From contig NZ_KE383942.1 in the NCBI RefSeq assembly GCF_000422885.1, forward strand, positions 437,353-501,352: a stretch of DNA of 64,000 nt. The letters run 5' to 3'. This DNA is from Ottowia thiooxydans DSM 14619. Lineage in GTDB: Bacteria > Pseudomonadota > Gammaproteobacteria > Burkholderiales > Burkholderiaceae_C. The notes below the pieces were generated by a model that was not told the origin of the DNA, searched no databases, and saw only the letters and a program-made list of their open reading frames with translations. The position numbers and the translations under genes were made by a program. Shown here piece by piece: positions 29,237 through 40,421 of the stretch (positions are counted from its first letter, which is position 1; each line of letters opens with the position of its first letter).

Positions 29237-29495
29237 ATTTAACGCTCTCTCGCAGTACGGAGAGAGGATTGAGCATGCCCAGCGTCGGGTGAAAGCTACC
29301 CGCTGGTGCAGCGTTCAACGCTGATCGGCACATAAAACCGCGCCTTCGACCCCATGGCCGCGTTGCCGAAGCCGGCCGCGCAATTCATTGACATAGCCTC
29401 CCGCTGTGTCTGCGGTTTGCGCCTCGCCCTGAGGCCCAAACCATCGGTTTTATTGAGTGCCTCACAGCACCGAACGCTACACTAGGCCTATTGTC
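29237..29495. other. bamB-der intergenic region
   Basis: A 259 nt gap. It begins with a short imperfect inverted repeat, CTCTCTC...GAGAGAG (29245-29270), just after the bamB stop. The rest should hold the der promoter. I see no gene or RNA here; the open frame upstream of der to 29457 has no conserved sequence. Confidence 0.4.
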
Positions 29496-30836
29496 ATGAA
29501 ACCAGTTATTGCCATTGTTGGCCGTCCAAACGTCGGCAAGTCCACATTATTTAATCGGCTGACCAAGAGCCGAGACGCCATCGTGGCCGATTTCGCAGGG
29601 CTCACGCGCGACCGCCACTACGGCCAAGGGCATCTGGGCAGGCGCGAGTACATCGTCATTGATACCGGTGGTTTTGAGCCGGACGCGGAAACTGGCATCG
29701 TCAAGGAAATGGCCAAGCAGACCCGGCAGGCCGTGGCCGAAGCTGATGTCGTTGTGTTCGTTGTGGATGCTCGTGCGGGCCTTTCGGCGCAGGACTACGA
29801 TATCGGCAACTACCTGCGGCGCCTGAGCAAACCCTGCTTGCTGGTGGCCAATAAGGCTGAAGGTATGCTGGAGGGCGTTCAGTTGGTCGAGTTCTATGAG
29901 CTTGGCCTGGGTGAAGTGATCCCGGTGTCCGCTGCCCACGGACAGGGCATTCGCAGCATGCTGGATGCCGCGCTGGACGCCTTGAATCTGCCCGAACCAG
30001 AGGAAGATGCCGAGCCGGCCGAAGACGCTCCCATTCGTTTGGCTGTAGCTGGCCGCCCCAATGTGGGCAAATCGACGCTCATCAACACGTGGCTAGGCGA
30101 GGAGCGATTGGTCGCCTTCGATTTGCCCGGCACCACGCGCGATGCCATTACGGTGCCATTTGAGCGCGCAGGCCAGAAGTTCGAGCTGATTGATACCGCC
30201 GGGTTGCGCCGCAAAGGTAAGGTCTTTGAAGCGATCGAGAAGTTCTCTGTCGTCAAAACCTTGCAGGCCATTGAATCCGCCAACGTGGTGTTGCTGCTAC
30301 TCGATGCCACCCAAGGTGTGACCGATCAGGATGCCCATATTGCCGGCTTCATTTTGGAAGCGGGCCGCGCCGTGGTGCTCGCGATCAACAAGTGGGACGC
30401 CATTGATGCTTATCAGCGCGAAGTGGTTCAGCGCTCCATCGAGTCGCGCTTGCCGTTCATGAAGTTTGCCGAGTTGCATTTCATCTCGGCCAAGAAACGG
30501 CAGGGCCTGGGCCCGCTTTGGGGCTCCATTGCCAAGGCGCATAAGGCTGCCACGCGCAAGATGCCCACACCGCAACTTACGCGTCTTCTGCTGGAAGCGG
30601 TTCAGTTTCAGTCTCCCAAGCGCAGCGGAATGTTCCGTCCCAAGCTTCGCTATGCCCACCAGGGCGGCATGAACCCGCCGGTCATCGTGGTGCACGGGAA
30701 TTCGCTTGAAGGCGTGACAGACTCCTATAAGCGCTATCTGGAGGGTCGTTTCCGAAAGGCGTTCGATTTGATAGGCACTCCACTGCGGGTGGAAATGAAA
30801 ACTGCGCGGAACCCTTTCGCCGAAAAAGACTCCTAA
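29496..30836 (+). CDS. der: Ribosome-associated GTPase Der (EngA)
   Basis: A GTPase with two G domains in tandem, needed for 50S ribosome assembly. Domain 1 has [15 protein letters not shown] and NKAEG; domain 2 (from about residue 183) has GRPNVGKST again, [10 protein letters not shown] and NKWDA. A KH-like C-terminal domain follows ([20 protein letters not shown]). From ATG 29496 it has 446 aa, the usual size. The frame opens upstream to 29457, but [16 protein letters not shown] is the standard N-terminus. Confidence 0.98.
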   Translation: MKPVIAIVGRPNVGKSTLFNRLTKSRDAIVADFAGLTRDRHYGQGHLGRREYIVIDTGGFEPDAETGIVKEMAKQTRQAVAEADVVVFVVDARAGLSAQDYDIGNYLRRLSKPCLLVANKAEGMLEGVQLVEFYELGLGEVIPVSAAHGQGIRSMLDAALDALNLPEPEEDAEPAEDAPIRLAVAGRPNVGKSTLINTWLGEERLVAFDLPGTTRDAITVPFERAGQKFELIDTAGLRRKGKVFEAIEKFSVVKTLQAIESANVVLLLLDATQGVTDQDAHIAGFILEAGRAVVLAINKWDAIDAYQREVVQRSIESRLPFMKFAELHFISAKKRQGLGPLWGSIAKAHKAATRKMPTPQLTRLLLEAVQFQSPKRSGMFRPKLRYAHQGGMNPPVIVVHGNSLEGVTDSYKRYLEGRFRKAFDLIGTPLRVEMKTARNPFAEKDS

Positions 30837-30984
30837 TCAGGCAGGTTCCAAAACTGCGGTGTAGTCCATATTCGCCAATTGAGGCGAAGAGCGCGGAATA
30901 TTCCCCTTGTGATGAGTTTTGCCGCCCCCATGTGGTAAGTTCCATCCCCTTCCAACCAACAAATTCTTGAACACGGAGAATATC

Positions 30985-31239
30985 GTGAGCAATAACAAAG
31001 GGCAACTTTTGCAAGACCCGTTCCTCAATACCCTGCGCCGCGAGCATGTACCGGTATCCATTTACCTGGTCAACGGCATCAAATTGCAGGGGCAGATCGA
31101 GTCTTTCGATCAGTACGTCGTCTTGCTGCGTAACACTGTGACGCAAATGGTCTACAAGCATGCGATTTCGACCATCGTCCCCGGACGTGCAGTCAATTTC
31201 GCTGTGAGCACTGACAATCCAGATTCGCCCTCTAATTGA
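30985..31239 (+). CDS. hfq: RNA chaperone Hfq
   Basis: A hexameric Sm-like RNA chaperone for small-RNA regulation. The 84 aa product starts at GTG 30985, 7 nt after GGAG, giving the universal N-terminus (M)[13 protein letters not shown]. The Sm1 core ([20 protein letters not shown]) and Sm2 motif ([11 protein letters not shown]) are intact, with a short C-terminal tail. The order der-hfq-hflX is conserved in betaproteobacteria. Confidence 0.98.
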   Translation: MSNNKGQLLQDPFLNTLRREHVPVSIYLVNGIKLQGQIESFDQYVVLLRNTVTQMVYKHAISTIVPGRAVNFAVSTDNPDSPSN

Positions 31240-31286
31240 GCTGGGCGCCTATCTGCTTTCATCTCTGAACGCCCTCAGGCGGGTTT

Positions 31287-31366
31287 CATGGTGTAACGCA
31301 CCATGCTGGACCCTCGGGGCAGTCTCAGCAAACGGATCTTCTAGGCCTTACCCCGTGAGAGCGGGG
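31287..31366 (+). promoter_or_regulatory. Two RNA hairpins between hfq and hflX
   Basis: CATGGTG-TAACG-CACCATG (31287-31305) is a perfect 7 bp stem. A second stem CCCCG-TGAGAG-CGGGG spans 31351-31366. Neither has a U-tract. They could be processing or attenuation signals in the hfq-hflX transcript, or part of a small RNA; the function is not known. Confidence 0.35.
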
Positions 31367-31402
31367 TGAGTTTGCTTAAACAACGGATTTCATCTATTCA
31401 CT

Positions 31403-32635
31403 TTGGCAAACCCTGAACAATCCCATCGCGCCGCTGCTGTGCTGGTAGGAGTGGACCTAGGTGCGCCCAATTTTGACGGTGAACTCGAAGAGTTGGGTTT
31501 GCTTGCAGAAACGGCCGGAATGCGCCCGGTGGCCCGATTGACCTGCAAGCGCAAGGCGCCAGATGCTGCCTTGTTCGTTGGTAGCGGTAAAGCCGAAGAA
31601 ATTCGCGCTTTGGCTGCGGAGCTAGGTGCCGAGGAAGTGTTGTTTGATCAGACACTCAGCCCGGTGCAACAGCGTAATCTGGAGCGCGTCATGGGCTTGC
31701 CCGTGAATGATCGCACTCTGGTAATTCTTGAAATTTTCGCCGAACGGGCGCGTAGTCATGAAGGTAAGCTTCAGGTCGAACTGGCGCGCTTGCAATACCT
31801 GAGCACCCGTTTGGTTCGTCGCTGGAGCCACTTGGAGCGCCAGCGGGGCGGTATTGGCACGCGGGGCGGGCCAGGCGAAACCCAGATTGAGCTTGATCGC
31901 CGAATGATTGGCGATTCGATCAAGCGAACAAAAGACCGCCTGGTCAAGGTTAAGCGTCAGCGCCAGACTCAGCGGCGCCACCGCGAACGCCGGGGCGCAT
32001 TCAATATTTCGTTGGTTGGCTACACCAACGCTGGTAAATCGACGCTTTTTAACGCGCTTGTCAAAGCGCGTGCATATGCGGCCGATCAACTTTTCGCCAC
32101 ACTCGACACCACTACCCGCCAGCTCTACCTGGGGGAAACAGGGGTTTCTGTATCCCTTTCCGATACAGTGGGATTCATTCGGGATCTGCCACACGGGCTT
32201 ATCGACGCGTTTCAAGCCACCTTGCAAGAGGCGGTAGACGCCGATCTCCTGTTGCACGTCGTCGATGCGTCCAACCCCGGCTATCACGAGCAAATGGCTG
32301 AGGTGCAACGCGTACTGCAGGAGATTGGTGCAGGCGACGTTCCCCAGCTGCTGGTTTTTAACAAACTCGACGCTCTCGACGACGCGCGCCGCCCGCTGGC
32401 TGCGCAAGACGTCGTGGAGATAGACGGACGCACCTTTGGGCGCCTGTTCGTTAGCGCCCAATCGGGCGAAGGATTGCAGCTCTTGCGGGCTGAATTGGCG
32501 CGCCTGGCGCCGGCCTCTCGTGTAGCCCCGGATGGGAACCGAGAGTCAGAATCAGGTCACTTGTCCGATCCTTCCGAGAGTGCTCTCGGGATTGGGCACA
32601 ATAACAGTTTGAATAGCCAAGACCTCTACGAATGA
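31403..32635 (+). CDS. hflX: Ribosome-splitting GTPase HflX
   Basis: A GTPase that rescues stalled ribosomes by splitting them. The 410 aa protein has the HflX domain with SHLERQRGGIGTRGGPGETQ across its glycine-rich loop, then the G domain with GYTNAGKST, DTVGFIRDLP and NKLDAL. The proposed start is TTG 31403 (decoded LANPEQSHRAA...); it has no clear ribosome site, so translation may depend on structure upstream or use a later codon. A 4 nt ATGA overlap couples it to hflK. Confidence 0.95.
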   Translation: MANPEQSHRAAAVLVGVDLGAPNFDGELEELGLLAETAGMRPVARLTCKRKAPDAALFVGSGKAEEIRALAAELGAEEVLFDQTLSPVQQRNLERVMGLPVNDRTLVILEIFAERARSHEGKLQVELARLQYLSTRLVRRWSHLERQRGGIGTRGGPGETQIELDRRMIGDSIKRTKDRLVKVKRQRQTQRRHRERRGAFNISLVGYTNAGKSTLFNALVKARAYAADQLFATLDTTTRQLYLGETGVSVSLSDTVGFIRDLPHGLIDAFQATLQEAVDADLLLHVVDASNPGYHEQMAEVQRVLQEIGAGDVPQLLVFNKLDALDDARRPLAAQDVVEIDGRTFGRLFVSAQSGEGLQLLRAELARLAPASRVAPDGNRESESGHLSDPSESALGIGHNNSLNSQDLYE

Positions 32636-34011
32636 AAGACCGCTACAGCACCTTGCGCCTTGCCTCCTGGCCGGGGCGTTTGCGGGGCATGTTCAACTTG
32701 AATGACCAGCGTTGGGGAAGAGGCGACGACCAACCCAGCGGCGCTGATGAACAACGCCCTCCGGTGGACGAGCCCAATCCTGCGCCGCAGCGTCCCCAGC
32801 AGCAACCACCTCCACGCGGCAATGGCCGCGGGCCTAATCAGGGGCCTCCTGATCTGGACGAGCTCTGGCGTGATTTCAACCGTAAGCTGGGCGGCCTCTT
32901 TGGCGGTCGTGGCGGCAATAGCGGTGGCGGCGGTGGCAACAACTACCAGCCCGATATGAAAAGCGCAGGCTTGGGAATAGGTGTGGCCGCGGGTATTGCT
33001 CTGCTGATCTGGCTGGGCACCGGGTTTTTCATTGTGCAAGAGGGCCAACAGGCCGTTATTACGCAGTTCGGCAAATACAACTCCACCGTCGGTGCGGGTT
33101 TCAATTGGCGTTTGCCGTACCCCATTCAGCGCCACGAGGTGGTGCGCGTGACGCAGATCCGCTCGGTCGATGTCGGTCGTGACACGGTCATCAAGAGCAC
33201 AGGCTTGCGTGAATCGGCCATGTTGACCGAAGACGAAAACATCGTCGAGATCAAATTCGCCGTTCAATACCGTCTGAACGATGCACGTGCGTACCTCTTC
33301 GAAAGCAAGAGCCCGGATGATGCCGTCGTACAGGCTGCGGAAACCGCCGTACGCGAAGTGGTAGGCAAGATCAAGCTGGATTCAGCGCTCGCTGAGGAAC
33401 GCGATCAGATTGCGCCACGCGTGCGTGATCTGATGCAGGTCATTCTGGATCGCTATAAGGTCGGGATTGAAGTCGTGGCTGTCAACATGCAGCAAGGCGG
33501 CGTACGGCCTCCTGAGCAAGTGCAAGCTGCCTTTGATGATGTGTTGAAGGCTGGCCAGGAGCGCGAACGTGCCAAGAACGAGGCACAGGCGTATGCCAAT
33601 GACGTCGTGCCACGTGCCATTGGTACCGCTGCCCGCCTGACGCAAGAAGCAGAAGGCTACAAAGCGCGTATCGTGGCGCAGGCTCAGGGTGATTCACAGC
33701 GCTTTTCTTCGGTGCTGACCGAATACCAGAAAGCGCCTCAAGTCACGCGCAACCGTATGTACCTTGATGCCATGCAGCAGATTTACGGCGGCGTGAACAA
33801 GGTGCTCATTGACAGTCGCGGCGGTGGAAACCTCATGTATCTCCCTCTCGACAAGATCATGCAATCGGCTGGTGCCCCGGCAACTGCTGCAGGTACGGAA
33901 GCTACTCCCGCATCTCCCGGCAACGCCACACCCGCACCGCCGGCCGCACCTCCCGCCATTGATGCGCGTTCGCGCGATGCCGCTCGCAGCCGCGATCGTG
34001 AATCCAGATAA
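32632..34011 (+). CDS. hflK: FtsH protease modulator HflK
   Basis: A membrane-anchored SPFH/band 7 protein that forms a cage with HflC around FtsH. The 459 aa product has a Pro/Gly/Asn-rich cytosolic N-terminus (about 1-105), one membrane helix (GIGVAAGIALLIWLGTGFF, about 112-130), the SPFH domain and a helical part, and a low-complexity Ala/Pro tail. It overlaps hflX by 4 nt and lies 9 nt before hflC. Confidence 0.96.
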   Translation: MKDRYSTLRLASWPGRLRGMFNLNDQRWGRGDDQPSGADEQRPPVDEPNPAPQRPQQQPPPRGNGRGPNQGPPDLDELWRDFNRKLGGLFGGRGGNSGGGGGNNYQPDMKSAGLGIGVAAGIALLIWLGTGFFIVQEGQQAVITQFGKYNSTVGAGFNWRLPYPIQRHEVVRVTQIRSVDVGRDTVIKSTGLRESAMLTEDENIVEIKFAVQYRLNDARAYLFESKSPDDAVVQAAETAVREVVGKIKLDSALAEERDQIAPRVRDLMQVILDRYKVGIEVVAVNMQQGGVRPPEQVQAAFDDVLKAGQERERAKNEAQAYANDVVPRAIGTAARLTQEAEGYKARIVAQAQGDSQRFSSVLTEYQKAPQVTRNRMYLDAMQQIYGGVNKVLIDSRGGGNLMYLPLDKIMQSAGAPATAAGTEATPASPGNATPAPPAAPPAIDARSRDAARSRDRESR

Positions 34012-34020
34012 GGCCCGCAG

Positions 34021-34911
34021 ATGAACAAGCTTGGATTCATCGGTACTACCGTCATTATTTTGCTGGGCCTGCTCAGCTCAACCCTCTTCGTGGTGGATCA
34101 GCGCCAGTTTGGCGTGGTCTATGCACTGGGGCAAATCAAGGAAGTGATTACTGAACCGGGGCTCAATTTCAAGTTGCCCCCGCCATTTCAGAACGTTTCC
34201 TATATTGATAAACGCCTGCTCACGCTCGACAGTGTGGACACGGAGCCCATGCTCACGGCTGAGAAGCAACGTGTCGTGATCGATTGGTACGTGCGCTGGC
34301 GCATTACTGATCCGGGTGCCTACATCCGTAACGTGGGCCTGGATGAGAATGCCGGTGCTCTGCAACTCAATCGCGTGGTGCGCAATGCCTTCCAGGAGGA
34401 AATTAACCGCCGCACGGTGCCCGAGCTGATCTCCACCCGGCGTGAAACGCTGATGGAAGACGTGAAGCGGGAAGTGCTTGAGTCGGTCAAGGGTGCCAAG
34501 CCCTGGGGTGTGGACATCGTCGACGTGCGCATCACGCGTGCCGACTATGTTGAAGCCATTACCGAATCAGTCTATCGCCGTATGCAGGCGGAGCGTCAGC
34601 GCGTGGCGAATGAGCTGCGTTCGACTGGTGCAGCCGAGGGCGAAACCATTCGCGCTACTGCTGATCGCCAGCGCGAGGTCACCGTGGCCAATGCCTATCG
34701 GGATGCTCAGAAAGTGCGAGGCGAGGGCGATGCCGAAGCTAACCGTACTTATGCCGAATCCTTCGGTAAAGATCCGCAGTTTGCTGATTTCTACCGTAGC
34801 CTGGATGCCTACAAGGCCAGCATAGGTAAAAAAGGCGATGTGCTGGTGATCGATCCGGCTTCGTCTGAGTTCTTCAACGTCATGCGAGGCACTACCGCCA
34901 CCAAGCGTTGA
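34021..34911 (+). CDS. hflC: FtsH protease modulator HflC
   Basis: The partner of HflK: 296 aa, an N-terminal anchor (IGTTVIILLGLLSSTLFVVD), then an SPFH domain with QRQFGVVYALGQIKEVITEPG and the helical segment ESVYRRMQAERQRVANELRS. The helix near residue 215 (GETIRATADRQREVTVANAY) is typical. It is separated from hflK by 9 nt, so the two are cotranscribed. Confidence 0.97.
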   Translation: MNKLGFIGTTVIILLGLLSSTLFVVDQRQFGVVYALGQIKEVITEPGLNFKLPPPFQNVSYIDKRLLTLDSVDTEPMLTAEKQRVVIDWYVRWRITDPGAYIRNVGLDENAGALQLNRVVRNAFQEEINRRTVPELISTRRETLMEDVKREVLESVKGAKPWGVDIVDVRITRADYVEAITESVYRRMQAERQRVANELRSTGAAEGETIRATADRQREVTVANAYRDAQKVRGEGDAEANRTYAESFGKDPQFADFYRSLDAYKASIGKKGDVLVIDPASSEFFNVMRGTTATKR

Positions 34912-34915
34912 GGCG

Positions 34916-35101
34916 ATGGATGCGGATACGCTTTTGATGGCGTTGGGCATAGCGCTCGTGCTTGAGGGCTTGCTGCCCTTCGTGGCGCCTAAGGCTTGGC
35001 GTGGGGTGTTTACCCAATTGCTGCAGATGCATGATGGGCAGATTCGGTTTTTTGGGTTGGTGAGTGTGGTGATTGGATTGGCTTTGTTTTGGCTGATTTA
35101 A
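34916..35101 (+). CDS. DUF2065 (YjeT-like) small membrane protein
   Basis: A 61 aa protein with two hydrophobic helices (LLMALGIALVLEGLLPFV and FFGLVSVVIGLALFWLI) around a short loop with APKAWRGVFTQLLQM. This is the DUF2065 pattern, and the gene follows hflC as in many proteobacteria. It begins 4 nt after the hflC stop, with the ribosome site inside the end of hflC. The function is unknown; the context suggests a role near HflKC/FtsH. Confidence 0.9.
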   Translation: MDADTLLMALGIALVLEGLLPFVAPKAWRGVFTQLLQMHDGQIRFFGLVSVVIGLALFWLI

Positions 35102-35125
35102 GAGCGCACTCCGTGCGGGGGCGTT

Positions 35126-35179
35126 GACTCCCTCTCCCACTTTAGCTCCCTCTCCTTCTTTAGCTCCCTCTCCCTCTGG
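35126..35179. repeat. Three tandem 18 bp repeats (AGCTCCCTCTCC...)
   Basis: Units at 35126-35143, 35144-35161 and 35162-35179 share the core CTCCCTCTCC. They lead into the inverted repeat below. They are probably a local expansion of one arm of that palindrome. Confidence 0.7.
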
Positions 35180-35199
35180 GAGAGGGCTGGGGTGAGGGC
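35160..35199. repeat. CCCTCTCC...GGGAGAGGG palindrome
   Basis: CCCTCTCC and GGGAGAGGG flank a short loop and are followed by CTGGGGTGAGGG, the usual right end of a dispersed intergenic repeat of proteobacteria. A related copy lies at 58409-58444. Confidence 0.65.
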
Positions 35200-35225
35200 A
35201 AGCGGCGGTTGATTGGGCGCTGCGG

Positions 35226-35974
35226 TTGCTAATTACCTTCTGCTCTTTTCTTGAGGTCGGAGGCCGGGATTGCCCCCGGCAGTGCAGTCCCTTTCTTTGC
35301 TCGCACAAAGCAAGGAACCAAAGAAATGCGACCCCAAGTCCGTGTCCCTACGCTGCGCTTCGGGCACCCTCCGGTGCTCGGTCAAGGGGCGGTGCGGCAG
35401 AACTCTCTTCTTTCGCTTCGCTCACTACGTTCAAACAGCTGCCGCAAGCTAGTTCACGAAGCAAGAGCATCTTTCAGTGCTCTTGCCCACCCCTTGCCCT
35501 GCGCTCCTCGGCACGGCCTCAAGGGGTGGATACCCGCTCCGGCCATTGCTTTGCTCGGCCTTCGAATGGCTAGTCTTTCCCTGTCGGGAAAGATTAATTC
35601 AATACCTTGAAAGTGATCGCTCAACGAGCTTGAACTCGTTCTCAGAGGGCATGGACAGAATCGAGGCTGCGAAGTGCTTTTGTCTGCATCCTCTTGGGTT
35701 TATAGGGCCCGTTCAGCGTGTACCCAGTCTGCTGCTGATCCGCAGTTCGCCGTCGCTGGGACCGCCGTGCTCCTGCGCGGCATGCAGCTTCTGAAAACAC
35801 CCCTGACGCTCGTCAAAAACTGGGCTGCCCCAGCTTGCGGTGAGCCCCAGTACCACTGAGAGAAGCCGAGCAGGACCTCCACGTTCCTAGCTGAACCCAT
35901 AGCGATTGACATGCCACGCGGATCCCCATTCCCGACACTAGTAGAATACTGTTTTTAACAGCCCTCTAAAAGCC
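35226..35974. repeat. Repeat-derived non-coding region between DUF2065 and hisZ
   Basis: This stretch holds short open frames in several phases, none with family features. The part around 35290-35340 (CCCTTTCTTTGC... and GGAACCAAAGAAATGCG) and the CTGCGCTTCGGGCACCC motif near 35353 match a repeat widely seen between genes in Burkholderiales and often mis-called as small proteins. Further on (35480-35870) I see no recognisable gene. The promoter for hisZ should lie in the last 100 nt, which are AT-richer (GTAGAATACTGTTTTTAAC, 35941-35959). Confidence 0.5.
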
Positions 35975-37150
35975 ATGTCCGCTTGGCTCCTGCCGGATCA
36001 CATCGCCGATGTTCTGCCCTCAGAGGCCCGGCACATCGAGGAATTGCGCAGATTATTGCTGGATACCGCGCGTAGCTACGGCTATGAGCTGGTGATTCCG
36101 CCAATGATCGAGCATCTGGATTCCTTGCTCACCGGTACCGGTGAAGCGCTGGGATTACAGACCTTCAAACTTGTCGATCAGCTTTCAGGCCGTTCGCTCG
36201 GTTTGCGCGCTGACACCACGCCGCAAGTCGCCCGTATTGATGCCCATTTGCTGGGCCGCAAGGGCATTACCCGTTTGGCCTACTGCGGCCCCGTGCTGCA
36301 TGCGCGTCCTGAACGCGCACATGGCACACGCGAGCCGCTGCAACTGGGCGCTGAGCTTTACGGGCATGCAGGGCGAGAGGCGGATCTGGAGATCCTCAGC
36401 TTGGCGCTTGATTGCCTGCGCGCGGCGAGTATCGATCACCTGAGCGTGGATATGGCCGATGCGCGCATCGTGCGCGGCTTGTTGGCTGAAGTTCCTCTGG
36501 AAGCTGAGGCACTTCACGATGTGCACGCCGCTTTGGCCGCCAAGGACGAGAGCGAGCTCTCGCAGTTGACTCGCAACTTCCCGGTTTCCGCTCGCAATGG
36601 CCTGCTGGCGCTGGTGCAGTTGTATGGCGATGAAAAGGTGCTGGTAGAGGCGGAAAAGAGACTTGCATCGTCAGAGACGGTGCGCGCCGCTCTGGCTGAT
36701 ATGAAATGGCTGGCCGCACGCCTGGATGGCGCGAAGACCACATTCGATCTGGCCGATTTGCGTGGCTACTCCTACTACAGCGGAACGCGTTTTGCGGTGT
36801 ACGCCCAGAGTGCGGGTGACGCGCTACTGCGCGGTGGTCGCTATGACGGCGTTGGCGCGGTCTTTGGCCACAAGCTCGATAGAGATCGGCCCGCGGTGGG
36901 ATTCAGCATGGACGTGAAGCAATTGGTGCGTGCGGCACCTACGCTTCCGCTCAAAACAGCGATACGGGCACCCTGGAGCGATGCTCCTGGCTTGCGCGCG
37001 GCGGTGGCGTCTTTGCGTGGGCGCGGTGAAACCGTTGTTTGCGCTTTGCCGGGTGATGAGAATGAGATCGATGAATTCCGCTGCGACCGCGAACTGCATG
37101 AAGTAGCCGGACAGTGGGTAGTACAAGTCACGGATGAGAGTGCCCATTAA
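35975..37150 (+). CDS. hisZ: ATP phosphoribosyltransferase regulatory subunit HisZ
   Basis: A histidyl-tRNA-synthetase-like protein that activates the short form of HisG in histidine synthesis. The 391 aa protein has the class II fold motifs [18 protein letters not shown] and [12 protein letters not shown], but no anticodon domain and altered catalytic positions. It starts at ATG 35975. Finding it beside purA matches other betaproteobacteria. hisG is not in the window. Confidence 0.96.
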   Translation: MSAWLLPDHIADVLPSEARHIEELRRLLLDTARSYGYELVIPPMIEHLDSLLTGTGEALGLQTFKLVDQLSGRSLGLRADTTPQVARIDAHLLGRKGITRLAYCGPVLHARPERAHGTREPLQLGAELYGHAGREADLEILSLALDCLRAASIDHLSVDMADARIVRGLLAEVPLEAEALHDVHAALAAKDESELSQLTRNFPVSARNGLLALVQLYGDEKVLVEAEKRLASSETVRAALADMKWLAARLDGAKTTFDLADLRGYSYYSGTRFAVYAQSAGDALLRGGRYDGVGAVFGHKLDRDRPAVGFSMDVKQLVRAAPTLPLKTAIRAPWSDAPGLRAAVASLRGRGETVVCALPGDENEIDEFRCDRELHEVAGQWVVQVTDESAH

Positions 37151-37240
37151 GGCATCTCTCATGAAAGCCGCGCGAGTGGCGAAATCATTGGCAACCGGTC
37201 ATCGGCTTCGGTTATCGGCAAGCAGCAAGAAATAGCATAA

Positions 37241-38629
<1,389 letters not shown>

Positions 38630-38658
38630 TCCAACTCTAAGAAATCGAGGAATACACG

Positions 38659-39183
38659 ATGTTGACAGAGGACGGCAAGCATCTCTACGTGAGCTCTGAC
38701 GAGTACCACAACCTGGTGGAAAAACTCGCGATCAAGGTGCATCAGTCAGGCTGGAAATTCGACACCATCTTGTGCCTGGCGCGTGGTGGTATGCGCCCCG
38801 GCGATATTCTTTCCCGCATATTCTCAGTGCCACTGGCCATCATGTCGACCAGCAGCTACCGCGCTGAGGCTGGCAAGGTGCAGGGGCATCTGGATATTGC
38901 TCACTACATCACTACGCCTCAAGGCCAGATTGCTGGCAAGGTTTTGCTGGTTGATGATCTCGCCGACACCGGAGTCACGCTTCAGTCCGTGGTGGACAGG
39001 TTGAGAACCAACTACGCGCCCATCACCGAGCTGCGCACAGCTGTCATCTGGACCAAAGGGTGCTCCAGCTTCAATCCGGATTACTCGGTGGAAGATTTGC
39101 CTTCCAACCCCTGGATTCACCAGCCTTTCGAGACCTATGACAGCATGCCTCCGGAAAAGCTGCTGACCAAGTGGAAGATCTAG
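38659..39183 (+). CDS. Purine-type phosphoribosyltransferase
   Basis: A 174 aa type I phosphoribosyltransferase. The PRPP-binding loop VLLVDDLADTGVTL is clear, as is the CLARGGMRPGDILSRIF segment near the N-terminus. It probably salvages a purine base, most like the xanthine/guanine enzymes, but substrate choice cannot be read from the sequence. It directly follows purA as in other Burkholderiales, consistent with purine salvage. Confidence 0.9.
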   Translation: MLTEDGKHLYVSSDEYHNLVEKLAIKVHQSGWKFDTILCLARGGMRPGDILSRIFSVPLAIMSTSSYRAEAGKVQGHLDIAHYITTPQGQIAGKVLLVDDLADTGVTLQSVVDRLRTNYAPITELRTAVIWTKGCSSFNPDYSVEDLPSNPWIHQPFETYDSMPPEKLLTKWKI

Positions 39184-39260
39184 TGACGAGTTGAAGTTTC
39201 AGGTATTTTCTCGACTGCCCGGGAAAAGGGCAGGGCTTAATTTCAAAGTTTGACGCCCCC

Positions 39261-40385
39261 ATGACTGACCCCAGCACCTCCCCCGAACCGCAGGCTGTTG
39301 CGGATTCACCCGGCGTAGCAGCGTATTTCATCGTGCTGGACATTGCGCCCGGTGCACCGGCCGAGGAAGCGGTACGCGCCTTCCTGGGCAACGCCGCCGG
39401 ACTTCGCCGCAGCGTGGGGAAACGATTGGTGGGGCGGGAGCTCAGCCTGGTGGTTGGTATTGGCTCATCCGCCTGGGACCGCTTGTTTGGCGCCCCTCGT
39501 CCGGCTGCACTCCACCCCTTCAAAGCACTGAGTGGCGACAAGCATCACGCGCCATCGACTCCCGGCGATCTGTTGCTGCACATTCGCGCTCGCACTGAAG
39601 ACATGTGCTTCGAACTGGCCACGCAGATCATGCAGGCGTTGGGAGCCGCCGTGCAGCCTGTCGACGAGGTGCATGGCTTTCGCTATTTCGATGCGCGCTC
39701 CATGGTTGGGTTTGTCGACGGTACGGAAAACCCTGAAGGCGCCGAGGCGCACGATGCCACTGTTATTGGCGGCGAAGACCCCGGTTTTGAGGGCGGCAGC
39801 TACGTCATCGTGCAAAAGTACCTGCACAACATGCAAGCCTGGAACAAGCTTTCCACAGAGGAGCAAGAGCGCGTCATAGGCCGCACCAAGGCCGATGACA
39901 TCGAATTGGCGGACGACGTCAAACCCACCAATTCGCACGTGGCGCTCAATGTGGTGGAAGACGAAGACGGCAACGAGTTGGCCATTTTGCGCTCCAACAT
40001 GGCCTTCGCCGCCCCTTCTCGTGGCGAGTTCGGCACCTACTTCATCGCGTACGCCAACAATCCGAGCGTGACTGAACTCATGCTCACCAACATGTTCATA
40101 GGCCGCCCGCCTGGGAACTACGATCGCCTGCTCGATTTCAGCACCGCCGTGACGGGCACACTCTTTTTTGTGCCGTCACAAGCCCTGCTGGAGGCGCTGG
40201 CCGATGGCAACCCGCTGAAGGCAGAAGCAGAGGCAGAACTAGGCGCAGCGCCTGGCGCATCTTCTGCTTCAGACGCCAGTCCCGATGACATGGCAGGTAC
40301 TTCGAACGGTGGCACCTTGTCCATTGGCTCTCTCAGAGGGCAACCGCAACTGGACTCCCTATTGGCGCCTCAAAAAGGTAGCTGA
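39261..40385 (+). CDS. DyP-type peroxidase with encapsulin cargo-loading tail
   Basis: A 374 aa dye-decolourising heme peroxidase. The GxxDG motif appears as GFVDGTENP (about residue 150). A distal region with FAAPSRGEFGTYFIAYAN and the family stretch FIGRPPGNYDRLLDFSTAVTG, here split across two helices, follow. After about residue 325 comes an Ala/Ser/Asp-rich linker ending in GTLSIGSLRG (351-360), which fits the cargo-loading peptide of encapsulin-bound DyP enzymes. The encapsulin gene begins 36 nt downstream. The start ATG 39261 has no strong ribosome site. Confidence 0.95.
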   Translation: MTDPSTSPEPQAVADSPGVAAYFIVLDIAPGAPAEEAVRAFLGNAAGLRRSVGKRLVGRELSLVVGIGSSAWDRLFGAPRPAALHPFKALSGDKHHAPSTPGDLLLHIRARTEDMCFELATQIMQALGAAVQPVDEVHGFRYFDARSMVGFVDGTENPEGAEAHDATVIGGEDPGFEGGSYVIVQKYLHNMQAWNKLSTEEQERVIGRTKADDIELADDVKPTNSHVALNVVEDEDGNELAILRSNMAFAAPSRGEFGTYFIAYANNPSVTELMLTNMFIGRPPGNYDRLLDFSTAVTGTLFFVPSQALLEALADGNPLKAEAEAELGAAPGASSASDASPDDMAGTSNGGTLSIGSLRGQPQLDSLLAPQKGS

Positions 40386-40421
40386 ACGCGCGTTAATTTC
40401 AATCACTGCTGGAGCTCCAGA

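Noticed and set aside
29237-29495. Search for tRNA or small-RNA gene between bamB and der
   Set aside because: No cloverleaf-like arms or T-loop motif could be found by eye.
35251-35610. 119-codon frame in the hflC-hisZ gap
   Set aside because: The peptide matches the kind of spurious product seen from repeated intergenic DNA; overlapping frames are equally open.
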